A DNA stretch of 64,000 nucleotides, taken from assembly GCA_944474755.1 (NCBI GenBank), contig OX104117.1, positions 76,422,926-76,486,925 on the forward strand, given 5' to 3'. The stretch comes from Limnoperna fortunei (taxonomy: Eukaryota; Mollusca; Bivalvia; Mytilida; Modiolidae). The stretch's first letter is position 1. The number at the start of each line of letters is the position of its first letter. Both the position numbers and the translations under genes were made by a program. Positions 24,162 through 39,100 of the stretch are shown here, one piece after another. The notes under the pieces are model-generated. The model did not search any database. It was not told the DNA's origin and saw nothing but the letters and a program-made list of their open reading frames with translations.

Positions 24162-27100
24162 CTGAAATAGTTATTTGCATTAATAGTAAACACCATTATA
24201 TATTCTGGTTTACAATAAATTATTGTGTACGATTTTCATATACGAAACATAAAACAAAATAATTGCAATTTGTATATTACAACCCATATTAGTTCTACAT
24301 TAGACTGTAGCTTTATATCTGGGATCTGAATTCAAGTTGAAGTTATTTACCAAATTAAAATTGTAACTCTGTTTGCAAAAATACAGTATGCTGCAAAAAG
24401 CTTTACAAAACCCTAATTTTTTGGAACGGTTGAAAGCTTTTTTTTTTAAATTTAAAACTGATTTGTTTGCGCCCGATGCCCAATAACATCAATCAAAAGT
24501 TTGAATGCCATTTGCTGTAGAAAAACAGTTATTACAAGAAAAATCCTGAATTCAAGTTTCTAAGGTAGATCAAATTTAAAATGAGTTTTATTGTAAATAG
24601 TTTGAAGGAAATTAATCTCGCTAAATACAATTAATGTATGAAAATCGGTTAAGAACAGGTAGACGGCGCAATTAAACTACAGCTTGTTGCATAAATCCAA
24701 ACAATATTTTAATGTCCATAGATATAAAGTTTGGGACATCTAAAACATAGTTCATATAATAAACATTAATGATTTCAAACCGATCGAACAAAAAGAAACG
24801 CTGACAATTTTGGATTTACACAATCATATAACAAAACACACACACAAAAAAAAACAAACAAAAAAAATTCTTAAAAGCTCCCATGCTTCAATTATGTAAT
24901 TCCGGATTTCATGTAATCTAATAATCTGAATAAACCACCATTTACGTAAATAGTATGCAACCAGCAATTTTGTTTTTATGTTGATGTTTTGTTTGTTTGT
25001 GTTTAAAATAACAAACAAGTAAATAAATACCTTTAAACTGTTTCGATGACGGTTCATTCTCTTCATCCTTCGAAAAAAAAAGATAAATTGTACTTGCCAC
25101 ACAGTTTACACGTGTAACTGCCTAAAAAATCTCAATTACTTGGTATTCAATGTTATACACACATTTTCTTGTTTGTTTAAAAAAACAAGGTATATTTGTT
25201 GTGTAGATAAGGTTTCCATTTTAAAATTCAAAGAACCCATCAAATTGGAACCCCTCCAATCCTGTTAGATCAAGCAAATCATATTTGCATGTAAAATATA
25301 GGAAACTCATATATATGTTTACAGGTGAAATGGACATACAACATGGAACGCCCGTCTATTGTCTTGTAACTGATACGTAAAATTATACTTCAAACGTTCG
25401 TACTCATGTACATGATGCGGTTAAGTTTAATCTCCTTAAAAGACAATTTTAAAATTTTAAGACATGTTTAACTGATTGATGTCATTTTTCATGACCACTA
25501 TTGTTTATTCTGTAACATTAAAGGACCCTTTTTTATTTTATATTAATCATGTGGCTACGTTTGATGTAAATGTGGTATATACCTTACATCACCATCAATT
25601 ATAGTGTGACCACTGTATATGTGCTTGACGTAAGACAAATACAGTAATGAATTGTCCACAACATAAGCGTCCAACAACTAATGTTATAATTTTATTCTGA
25701 GACATGAATCGAACATTATATTACCAGAGAGAGATATGATTAGCTCTTTGGGTCCAGCACTGAAAACCGTCTAAAAATTGTCACAAATATAAGAGAGGAA
25801 TACAAAAAGTAATTATTTACACGAGTCGATATTTTACCTTCGAGTAGTCTTCAAACCAGGTTTGAAAGATGTCTTTTGTATCGTGCACTTCATTGTGTTC
25901 CTCACAGAAATATTTATTGTCCCCTAAATCTGTCAACTCTTTGTAGCTTTGTCGTCCTGCCACCATATGTAGGCTACCATGAGCACACTTGATCTTTACA
26001 GTAAATGTAACCTGTCTTGGTTCATATTTGTATTTCACGTTGTTCACCACTGACTTCAATTCTTCTAGCATTGCTTTGAATGCTCCTGCCTCCAGTTTTT
26101 TCCATTGCCACATTTGTATCGCAATCGTGTTTTTAGAAAAACACAAAACAAATTTTCTGCTCTTGGTACTATCGTACAAGAAAACACCCATACCATGATA
26201 TAAAGCTATTCTCCTGGATACTGCTTCAATACAAATAGAATATTGTCTGGCATAATGACTACAGATGTGATTAAAAAAGTCAAAAGGCATAAAATCGAAC
26301 TCGATACACAACCATGGTGTTAGTACACAACAGTCTCTTTTTACCCCAAACAGATCATATAACTGCATAATCGAGCGTTTCTCAGAGATCATGCATGGCA
26401 TAAAATAGTTTTGTAAATTTAGTTTCTGCCCGTTTTCCATTAATGTTGTTGGTTTTATAAGAATTCCAAACATTTCCATGACTTTAAGCAACTGATTTTC
26501 ATGTAGATAAAATTTGTTGTGAGGGTCTTTTTGAAAAAGCTTTGTAATGAGCGAGTGTTTAAGCTCTCCTGTATCTTCTAACATCTTCCATTCTTGAGTT
26601 AGTTGTAGATTTACGTCATATTTATCTGATACAAGACATTTGAAAGCATCTGCCAGCCATTTCTGGTTTAGTATAATGAACTCCTTTAAACATTCGTAGT
26701 AAATGACGTTCCCGACATTGTGCTGATATTTGAGGAAGAGGTTGATTTCGTTCTCATCATTAATGGAGCATTTTAAGGACAAATCCGTTATATCGGACCA
26801 GGACAACATGTTCACTCCAGCATCTTGTAAGATACCTAATGACCGCTCTAATCGAATCCATCTTAAGGGTATTGTTATTCCAAACGAGTGAATTTCCTTT
26901 CCAAACTCGAAAATAGATCTACGTAAATGATCAAAATCTTCTTCTGTTGGCTCTGTGTTAGACACGTAGCAAATACGACGCAAATGTTTTTGCTTGGCTT
27001 CATTATGCAATAAAGACATAAGCTGTTGACGAAACTTGTTCTTTCTTTCATCCAGCTTTAACAAATATAAAAAAAACAAGATCATTTTGACAGTTGTGTC

Positions 27101-30100
27101 CAATTTCTACCAGCCTTTCTGCAATATTAATTTTTTACAGTTATTACAATAAAAATATGTTGTTTGTTCTAAAGTATTGAATGAAAAAATTGTAAATCAG
27201 GTATTTGTTTATAACATGATAAGAAATTAAGAAAAGTTCTCGATTCAGTTCAGAGAATATATAAGAATGAAGACACTTGTAAGTATTATCTATGTTTTCA
27301 CCTGCTTATAATAATACACTGAAAATTAAGACGACAACATTTAACGTCTAATAAAATATCATCAACGATTTTCATTTTGAAAGAGCAATTTTCTTTAGTA
27401 AATTTTGACCTAAATAACAACGGAAGTCTATGTTTAGAAGAGTCTATTGTTGTCTCTTCGAAATCCTTCTGGTAATATCGTCTGCAGCTTAGGTGGGAAA
27501 AGTCTCGCGGTTTATGCAAATACCATTGAACGATACGAAAGCAGACGATGTTTTTGAAACCAACGCTAGGTCCCTTTAAAAACTCTAATGGCTGACTTCC
27601 TATGTAAAATTCCCGTAGGTAATGTGACGGATGATTTGGGATTTGTCAACAACATAGGCATACTACGCAGTGCCTCAAAAGTCAGATCGGTTCTATATCA
27701 GGCTTCGGTTTCTCATAATAACATATATAATTGGTGAATACCTCTGTCTGACACTTGTCGATATGAGTACACACAAGAATGACAGGAGGATTCAGATATT
27801 CTCCAGTAGAATCCATAGTACTATCACTAGCTCCACATGAATGTATACTATCAAACCAGAAATCAATGTATTCTGAAATCAAACAAACAATACCAAATAG
27901 GGTCTGTATTATGTGCACTTGAGCCAAGTATGCAAATTTAATATCTCTAATTGATTCATAATGAAAAGAAAATTGACAAAATACAATATCCTTTTTCATT
28001 GTAACTTTCGCATTGTAATTATCTTCTAAAGCTTTTTGTAGGTTTTTATGTGTCCCACCCACAGAGCTGCCCAGTTCGTCCCGAAGTGGCGGATATAGAA
28101 AGAACTCTCGATGGGGAATGTTAGATCATAATACACAAAGTCTGACCGCAGACAATTGTGGGAAAGCTAATGATTCCTTTTGTAGATTTCGATAAGAGTG
28201 GACTCAGTGTACCAGTTAGCAAAAGGCATAATTTCCCCCTACCCATATTCCATACTTTTGCAGTGGCATTCACTCACAACTGCACATTGGTCCTCATACT
28301 TTGTCGTTGACTTATTGTTAGTTTTCTTGTTATGGTCCTGGATATACCAGAAATGCTGCTCTTTTTATGTAAACATTCAATTAATCAATCAATCAACAAC
28401 TGTTTGTTTGAATGTTGCCACTCTTGGCAATTTTTCAGCTATTGTATGGCATCCAGTTTTTATTGGGGGAGAGAGCAGGAGTACCCGTTGAAAAAATCCC
28501 AACCTTCGGTAGGAAAACTGGTAAACATTTCCAATTAAAATTGGATCCGAGCGCACCCTGCTCGCACAGAGACTTGAACCCCCAATCTCATGGTTGACAG
28601 CTACGTGATCAGTAGTAAACGAAAGATCTAACTTAACCACACGGCCACCGAGACGCTTCAATAAAGTATTGTTTTTTACTACAATGCGAAAGGCTGATCC
28701 ATTTACCCAACCCACAGTACGTTAGCTGATATTCAGATGGCGGAAACGGGAACCTTCTCTTTTGGGATGTCATGTTATAATACGGAAAGTCTGACCACAA
28801 ACTGTAGTTCATTTAAACTGATTCCGATATACAAATACACATAAAGCACTGTTAAAGAAATTACATAATTTTGATATACTAAACTGACAAAACACATTTT
28901 ATGCAAGGTTTGCAAGAGTAAATTTTAAATTTTATCCAATTACCACATTAAAAAAATATTTGACAGTTTGGTAAAATAAAGCATATTTTATACTGTAAAA
29001 TAACACATTTATCGATGACGCAGCAAACATTTCAATTCATTGCCTTAATGATTTTTATAGAAGATTTAAAAATAAAAGGAAAATATTTTGTCTTAAAATC
29101 AAAATGCCATGAATTCCATTTTGTTTGCAGAAGTACTCACCACCAATTTTGTCATAACCACCTTCAACGCTTATCTGTTTTATATCCTTCATTACATCAG
29201 CAACCAAAAGATGTAAAGCATTTGAATTGAGGAAAACTGGATGTGTGGGATAATAATGCTTTTGCCCAGCAAAATCCCAAAATCCACAGTCTACTAAGAC
29301 CTCCTTAGGAATGTCATATTTTTCAATATCATTTATGAAGTCAGAGATTTGTTTTAAAATGTCCTCAGTAAAGACTTTTACAGGTCTAGACGTCGGTGTC
29401 TCCTCTGTCGTTTGTAACTGAATTGATTGACTGAATGGAGATGATTGGCTTGACTCGATTACTTCTAAGTCAAGTACATTGCTATTTTGTTCTTCTACAT
29501 CTGTCTTTGAAGTTGATGATTCGAGATTTTCCGCTGTATCTTCTGTTGTTTGTCTACAAACCTGATTTTCTATATTTGCTTTGCTAGTGTCTGGTTTGTT
29601 TTGCGCGACTTCAAGGATAGTGTTACGACCGATTTGAGATGTGTCTGCAGTAGTGGTATAGCTGTGTTGAGGGAAGCCTTCCTGATTTTGCTCTTTTTTT
29701 CCCATGTTTATATACTCAGCTGTCCTTGCATTAAGTGCCCGTTTTAATCTAATTATAAGGTCTCTTCTTTTATCTGTACCTGTAAGTTATACAGTTTAGT
29801 AATTATGCTCTCAATCAAACAACATGAGATCTAAATTAGCATCAATGAGGAAAAGAAACGACTATACCGATAATCATACCCCAGGTATATGGAATATTTG
29901 CTGTTCAACATATCTATATTGGTCCCTCCCTAAATCTACATACTTTAGGTTTTATCATTTCTGGCCATAGTTTCTAATTTCTAGCTTGATTTGTTCACTT
30001 ATTCTCCTACCAAATATAGCTGAAATACTGCTTGCTGGACATAAAGCTCAATGACTTAAAAATAAATAAAAAATAAATAAATATAATGAAGACCAATTCT

Positions 30101-33100
30101 GCTTATTGTTAGATTTTCTGATTGATAACATATTGACATATGGGTAACTCGACAGGTGTCTAATGAAAGGCAGGCACTGCTGCTTACTCGTCCGGAGATG
30201 CTGATGACACCCATGGTTTTTATTGGGTTTGAGTTACTCACTTTCTGTATTTGTGTTTTTGCTTTGCGTTTTTTATATTTGATTTGTAATTGTCCCTCGA
30301 ATTTCGGCTCTTTTTGTTGGGTCGGTTTCCTTTTCTATTTGCATACAATAGTTACCTAATATGACTGCAAAGAACTTTATAATATTCACCCTTTTAACAA
30401 CCATTGAAATTAAATGATCTATAGGCTTCGAGGATTTTGTCATGATAAAAATGGATAAATATTGTCAACAATGCCAACTGTTTCATTAAGAAGCAGGACA
30501 ATTAAAAAAACTGATTGTTTATAGACACTTTCTTCAGATGTTAGGATTTTGTTTTTCAGTGACATACTTGTGGTTCCCTATGCACGATGCACAGAGATAC
30601 CTAGTGCGTCGGCATTATGACCTGCCAGTATCTCAGGCCTCCGTTATTTTCTACCTACAGGATCGCTGGGCAGCTCTGTGCATCGAACACTGGAACCTTC
30701 CTGGTATGGTACCAGACCATAAATAAGATCCATTGTCAAAAATTATATTTAGGCATTTCTATTGTTTTGCATATCTTTGTTTTGGCAGTTAAGATTCTCA
30801 ATATAGTGAATTGGATGTCCGAGCAAAATTATATAAGTATACTTGGACTAAACCGAGATGATTCTTAGTCCCCAGTGTTCGACTTACAGCTACCAAGTGC
30901 TTAGTCAGGTGGTGGATGGGGAGGGCCACTAAATGAGAATTGTTGGTTTATAATACAGAAAGCCGGATCGCGGACAATAATAAATGAGCCGTTGGAAGTG
31001 TCACCCTCCTTACAAAAAGCTTTCAGAGGCTAGTTTATCCGCCACTTCTTATTACTCTGTCAGGCAAAAATTTTTGCGATGTCCCACTCCTTTATCCTAT
31101 TGATTTTTGTGTGTTGACTTGTTCTCTTCCTTTATACAACTGCCAATTATTCCTTGGTTCCTGGGCATTCGGCAAAAATTCTATCGATCAATAAACCAAT
31201 ATCTTTGGGGATAATTATTTAAATTGAACAGTTTAATATTAGGAAATTCTCAGTGTAAAAAACTTGTTTTGTTGGGTGTATGGGCATTTCCCTTCAATAT
31301 ACTGTTTATGCTTGCGACATAATGAAATTATCAATCAATTTATTTTTGCCTTGATATATTTTTTAAATTTTGTATGTCATTCAATCAGTTTGGTAATCAA
31401 TAGATTTATACTAGTATTTAAAAGAAATGTACCTTTATCAATGACCCATTTTCCATCATAAAGCCTGATTTTACACCTATGAACAATGTCAATACCATCA
31501 GTTGATTCAACATCTTCAATTGTATCACCAAGCAGTCTGCGCAGTAAGCACGTCTTTCCAACTCCATTTTCTCCAATAATTACAATTCTTATATAATATC
31601 TTGTTTCTTTGCCGGATTTAATGATTTCAAAATAAAGACCTTTATCTTCCTCACTTAGTGAACGAAGAGCTGCTGGGAATTCTGAAATGATTTATTAAAA
31701 TGTTTTACATTAACGTTTATTCTCAGTGAAATAAGTTAGTTGCAGTCATTTTTCTATGTAAAACGCTTTTATTTACCAACTGAGTAATCGCTGTTATTTA
31801 CCAAAAAATTCCAATATGACGCACCTAAAACGCGATGACTTAACACGTGCTTTCAGTTATCCTAATCAACGTCATAAATGATCAACATTCGTTATTGCGA
31901 CGTCATAGTAAGAGTTTTCACATATTTGATCGACGTCACAATCAACTGTCCTGTTACTCTTTGGTAACATTGATAATAAAAAGTAATAGATATGGTCTAT
32001 TGGAATCAAAAGAATTCATTGATTCAAGAATATATATTGATTTCATCACGAGGTGGTTATTTATGCGCATATTTTACACCCTCGCTCACGCCCGGGTAAA
32101 TATTTGGCATACAGGGCCAACCCGTATATTGATGATTTGTGAACAGGCATTATTAGATGGATGAAATTATTTTGAAATAAATCATTCAGCAATTGCGGCC
32201 TGTATACATAGGCAGAATTTCTAGAAACAATGATTTTAATTTTTGGTTAGAAATGTTCTAGGTACAGCATTTAAGTTCTTTTTTATAATAAACATTTAAA
32301 CTTTTCAGCATGGAACCAAAACACCACTTAGACGAAGTGATGTTGGCATCCGCCATAAAAAGTGAAACATGAACGATACAATAGCTGTCTGACATGATAA
32401 CTCATAGATAAAAAAGCCCTGTTACATGATTAGTCATGAGAATAGAAACGTTGATTTATTACTTGTCTAACTGCTAGCAAGCAATATTTCTTAAAAACGA
32501 GAATATGTTAGTAAACAATAAGTCAACTGGTCAAGCTTTCGTATAAGAACCCCAACGAGAACACCTTTCCCATATGATATATGTAGACGATCTGTCTACT
32601 GTGGTCTGTGGTCCCCTTTGGGGCTTTCCGTATTATAACCTGACATCCACCCGGCATGTAATATTAAACTCTGTTGGAAATAAATAGGATGAAAATATGC
32701 ATATACCAACATAAAATGCAACGTTATCAGTGACGTTTTACAACGTAACAAAATTTAACGTTTTAAATTTCATGGTTTAAAGTTTTTTTATTGCTGTAAA
32801 ATGCAGTTATGTTGTACATTACATTTCTACGTAACAAATAATCCACCGGTCTTTCATTTAACAAAATATTTATATATTGTTCGTATTGGTAACATTCCAA
32901 GAAGAACCAGCGATTTACAGAAAGCCACTGTCTTGATTATTTTAAAACTGGACGGTATTTTATGACTGTATTTTGCGAAATGCAGTTTGCCTCAAGTTTT
33001 TTGGGTGCCTCGTTGTAAGAGTGGTAAAGGTATTTCGTGTACTATTGATCACGTGGTCTGTCAACACTGAGACTTCGGGTTCGAGTCTCACTGCGGGCAT

Positions 33101-36100
33101 TGTGCACTCAACTCCAATGTTAATTGGCAAAGATTGACAGTTTTCTTACCGAAGGTCGTGGATTTTTTCTGGGAACTGCGGATCACTACCCAATAAAAGC
33201 TTCACGCCATGATATAGCTGTAAAATTCCTGAAAGTTAAACACCATTCAAACTAAACCAACCGTTAAGGTTTTTGCAAGACGGCGTACTGATTTCTATAC
33301 GCTATTGTTAGAATTAAAAAAAAAACTTGCCAGGCATAAATTATGGGATTTTTCTTTATTGGGTTGTTAACGGAAAATGCATTAAAAATGTTTGAAAATC
33401 TGTAGAAAAAATATATCCAGACATTAAGTAATCCCTTAAGAGATGGCATACATGTATGGGTAGGAAATGTAAATGACTTATATGGAATGCTTATATTTAG
33501 GAAAAAATGACAGGTTAAATCAGTTTTTAAAGTTGCCATATTTTAAATAAATATTATGTAAATATGTGTATTTTGTTAATTTTATCTATTTGTTTTGATA
33601 ATGTATATATATTTTTAATAGCAAGTATTGCTTTGTGTGGAATGTGTCTATTTAGTTTTTCTTTTATGTTACTGAGCACTGTAAGCAAGAACAATTTCGC
33701 GGATAATATTTCCGCGTATTAGTGTAAAAAATTTCGTGTGGGGGTTATAGTTAAAGCTTTCTTTTTGTAAATAAATCATTCTCAAAAGTGATTTTTCGGA
33801 TTTTTCTTAATAGCGAATGTAGCAACAAATACCCTTCGTGTTGTATGAGAAAACTAAGGCATATTTCCATTAAATGGGTTTAAGATAATTCACAGCAAAG
33901 TTTGGAAAAAGTATTCCCACATATTTAAAGAAGACTGAAGCCTTTGAAAAAATAACGACCAGAGATAATGACTTTGCTAAAGAAAATGTATCATTTAATT
34001 CAGTCCTCGAGAATGAAAGAGCGAATGTTTTAGTAATAAGGACATTTCATAAGCTCGGGACGCTGATTGTGTTATGAAAAATCTTTATTTTTATATATAA
34101 GCATGTCAGTCGTTGACATAGTTTGAAAGTGTAATTTCAGAATCAATTTAGTACTGTAGTCGATGAGAAAATCATTGACAATTGTCCGGTTTTTATCGAG
34201 GATCGGTTTCCCTTTTTTTTTGGTAAAACTCTACTCATACGATTACATTTTTTGTATTTTATAATACGATATATTATTTTTAAAAAGTTGCTTTATGACA
34301 GAAGAATCTTGCCATCCAATATTTGAGGTGCTCACGAATGAGTTGTCTTTCTTTTGTCTTGCATTTCACCCAATCATCACTCCCGGAAGCACAATATCTT
34401 CATGAAAGCGCGTGATTTGTCGCTGTCGTTTTTGTTGCTTTCAAGGAAAACACGTTTAACGGAGATTACAGTATACAGTTTTATACATTGTTCTCTATTA
34501 TAAAGATCGATTTCAAAGTTTCAGTTACGTATATTAGTTTTGCATTTAATCTTGCAATTGGCATTTAAATTCGTGAAAATTTATCCTTTCATTATAGTTT
34601 TACTGGGGTTAAAAAGAGATTACACCTTAAAAAAATCGGAACACATTTGGGGTTTAAGAGCGCGTTTGTTTTTAGCTTACTCTAAGGAACGGATATATGA
34701 GTTGAGAAATTGATGCGTCCTAGTATGGTCACTTCACCACAAACAATGTTTACATTTGTTGGACAGGTGTATTTCATCAAGTCTCTTTTCGGTAATGTGG
34801 GTAAATGTTTCAGAAAAAAAACATTTAAAAAAAGGAAAAATGCCGGAGATACATACCGTTTACATTAAGTGAAGCAGTTCTTACTCTGTTGTTAATATTG
34901 ACTGTATAATCCCCGGCATCATGTAAATCACATTGCAATATTGACAGGCTGTGAACTTTTCCAACTTGTATCATTTTATATTTCTTGTCATTTTTCAGAT
35001 TTGTTCCGTTTTTGCTCCAGCATGCAGGAAAGCCGTCTTCTACAACTTCACAAATGAACTGTACATTTCCCCCCTCCATACATTCAGTACTTTGTGGATT
35101 CTTCGTAAAGTACTCTGTTAATAATGTTAGATACTATATATATACAATTGACATGTTTAAGATTTAGGGATTTAAGGACGAAGATGAGTAGTATGTGTGT
35201 GAGATTTGTGTTTCTGCGGTTTTGTAAACATTTGTACTAATGAACTGCTGAATTACATACAAGAAAATAAAAGATTATAATCCCAATATATACAAACAAA
35301 TTGACAAAAAACAATATTTACTGTTTGGTATTCTAAAAGTGCATTGAATTTTCAGTATATTTTTGCTCAATCGTAAGTCTATATGTCCTATTACCTATTG
35401 TCCCTCTTGTACATGTAGAAAATAAAACAAAAATCCTTCCAGCAATTTTTCTGCACATGTAAATGTTAATGTCTATAAATGTCTTCAAAAATTTGCTGTG
35501 AATATTTAAAGAAAAATTACATGATTTACCTGTCACGTGCAAGCATGCCTTTCTTTCAATGCCGTTTACTTTCACAGTGTAGCATCCTTGATCAGAGAAA
35601 CTAATGTTCTTGATGTCCAGATGAATTGAGCCAAACATTTTACACATTAATTTGTCAGAGTTTACTAACTCCGACCGATCTTTTGACCACATCGAGCATA
35701 GGCCTTGTTGTTTCGTCCATATCTCAAAGTGAGCATCACAGCCTTCAATAACAGTGACATCACTAAGATCTTTGACTATACTATCTGAAGAGATCAGAAT
35801 TACAATTTAGTTATAGCATAAATAGGTAAAATATGTAGTTTAACCTTAATCCATAACTGTAAGACTTTTTTACAAAATGTTTGCTATCATACACATAGTG
35901 TGACCTTGGGTCATAAAGTGTGACGTGTTTAAATGTCACGCTCGTAGAACAATAAAGACCTTTATGCAGATTTTGGATAAGAGACACTGAAATCACAATA
36001 CCTAATTCATACTCAAAAGCTTTTCCAGTGGCAGTTAAACAGTTTTGTTCTGTTAGTCTATCCGTAACTCTACTGATGCATTGTTTGTTAATTTTGTTTC

Positions 36101-39100
36101 GTCCTATATACAGTTAAAATATTGCTAGCTGGACGTGAGGTTAAACATTCAAGTATTCAATTAATTTTTACCGCCACCATATAAGGACTGTTTTAAACTG
36201 ACTTTTGCATAGCACACACTCGGGTCGTATTTAAGTTATATCAAATATAACTATGGATCGTCTTAATGTGACCAAGAAAACACCGTGATACAACTTGGTC
36301 CTTTCGACTTCTAAAAGAAGTAAACTTTTATGGCGAAAGAATTGTTCGATCTCTCAAAGTAAACAGTTTAAAATCATTAAAGCAAATTAGCCCCTTGACG
36401 GCGACTGTGTTTCCTGGATTACCACATGACTAGATGCCATGCCGCTTGCACATATCATTCAATTTTGTTGAAATTTTGTTTGCAATGAAGACTCCCACAA
36501 TAATGCATCCTTATTCTATTACCTAATAGTTTGTAACTATGATTTATAATTTAAATTTACTATTTGTTTATTACATACTTGCAGATAGAAGCAAGTTGTT
36601 GTTATCTTCTAAACTTTCCACAGGAAGTTCAACAGTATTATATAACTTCTTATCCACAACATGTTTTTGCGGTTCATCTAAGGGTAAAATATAAATGTTG
36701 AATATTTTATTCAGTTACTTAGAGTTGATAACATCCATCAGTTCCATACACGATATTACTATCAACACGTCCTCTTTAACACTAACGTGTGTTTAAATGT
36801 GTTAGGAATCTATTATAACATCAGATCGACCAATATTTTGCATATATATCAATAAAAGCTCACAAATACAAACATTATTGTATTTGTACATGGATTGTTT
36901 AGGTTCTTTATAATATCGGGCCTAAAATACCGAATTACCTGTAGTTTAAATTAAAATGCTACATTCCATATACTTGAGTTGTAATTAAAGAAGTTTTCAT
37001 AAGTAATTTCCTTTTGATTTGATAACTCCTCTCTACAATTCTTGATCGCAACAGTTGCCAAGAAAAAATGCAATCAGATATTCCCTGGTAACATTTACTA
37101 CGAAAAACGGAAGTAAGTACAGATCTGCTATTAATCAAATAAAACAAACAATACAATATTAGTTACATTTGTTTGCAATGTATGAATTTAACAAATAATA
37201 CCTTATAATAATACTTACTATAATAAAAGTAAATTGTTTATTTGTTATTTAACAGACACATACCGTGAAAACGAGATGTTAATTTAGCAGTTTCGATGGG
37301 TAATTCCTCCAATCCATTTGAGTTGATTACTCGTTCTACTAATCCGCCACGTTCTGATGACAATAACTGCTCAGAATCAAAAAGTTCAGGCTTGACGATT
37401 AATTCCAGTTGAAGTGCTCCTGGACTAATGAAATCGTCAAAACACGACTCCAATTCAACACTGTCTAAGTCTAACCCTAGTTCAGTGCAATCTATACAAA
37501 CCGATACAAACAGAGAAAAAACAAATGAGACATTTTGAATACATGTATCACCTATCAATATAAGTATCATACTGCCTCTTCATATGACGGGTAAACTACC
37601 ACTTAATTTCTTAAGTTTGTAATAATTACAAAAAACTGTGTCCAACAATAAAAACATATAAAAATATTTGACAGAACTGTAAAATAATGCCTAATGCAAT
37701 AATTCTATTGTTATATATTTGTTCAAATTGTCAGAAATGAAAGCGTACTTCAGCCCATCTGGTTATAGTGTCTTCACGCGTGAATACATAGGGTAATATG
37801 TTATAATACGGACATCATGACCGCAAACTACGCCGTGGTAACGTGTGTTGATGGTGTTACTCTCCTTGCACAATAAAGACCCGTTGTCTAGATTTTCAAC
37901 GCAAGAGTAACGCATTGTAGCCGCTACACAAGTCTATATTTGTCGTTTCTAACGGACTTTCTAGTATTTTTGCTATCAGTCCAATTAATGCCCCATTATC
38001 ATCATGAGTATTGCTTAGTATGCAATCAATAAATTAACTAATCAATGGAAAAGATTACAAAATGTTTTATACATAAAAAATGACAAAAGCTCACAAGGCC
38101 CGAAATCTAGGTGCTTAATTGTTATTTGAGAAACAATTAATAAAGTTATCTAATTTGCTGTAAAATGTTACTAATGTACATACCAACTTCACTGACAAGT
38201 ACTACGTTGATCCGTTCTTTATCATTTATGTTTCCAAACTGAAGAATCCGTTGAATGAAGGACGATAAAGCCTCTGCTAGTTTTGAGTTGGACATTATCA
38301 CTGTGTCGTCTACACTGACATGTAAAACTAAACTTCCAACAGTAGCCTTTTCAAACTGCACCAAGATCTGACATGCATTTATTTGATCCTTGATATCATT
38401 TAAGTATTTGATCTGTTCTTCTCTTAGTACAGTATCCTCAATAACGATTGTTATCTTCGTTTTCTCTAAAGTTAATTTATAATTAAGACATGTCAAGTGA
38501 TAATAAAAAGCTGGAAGTGACGTATAAAATTTACGTTTATATATATATATCGGTTTAGTAAAATATGGTTTGCTCTTATTAATAGAAACAAGTACATAAA
38601 CCGTTGTAAAATGCATATTTTAAACCTCATAAAAAATGTTGAGTTATATCATTTTTTTCCCAGTAGGAAATTGACCCCTTCCTGAATGATAAGTTGAACA
38701 ACTGTATTTTTTAGGCTACATATGCATGATTTGTTAAAAGAGGTGCTTATATTTATTGTTTTAATTTACAAAAAGAGACGGTTCAATATCTCATGACAAC
38801 GGGTTAATAATGCCCATGTTAGAACCTATTGAACGGTTCGTTTTTTCTAGACTTAAATCTTGATTTTAATTACTCAAAACAAGTGATAAAAACCAAGTTG
38901 TAAAACAGATGATATCTTATATGTCTAAAGTATCACTGGCAAACATTTTTGCAGGCATTTTATCGAAATAAACAATTAAATAATGTAAATTTACAAAACC
39001 TTCAGTCCACATATTAAACTTTTCAGCTCGTTCCTGCAAGCGGTTAAATTCTACGTAATTTCTAGATACTCCTCAGTTTCCCAGTGGCAGTCATAATTTT

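Noticed and set aside
27298..27519. Minus-strand 73-residue ORF in intron 11, beginning MHKPRDFSHLSC
   Set aside because: Including it would break the clean phase-0 join between exons 11 and 12. A similar 'ccgcgagacttttccc' block recurs near 39980, so it is more likely repeat sequence.
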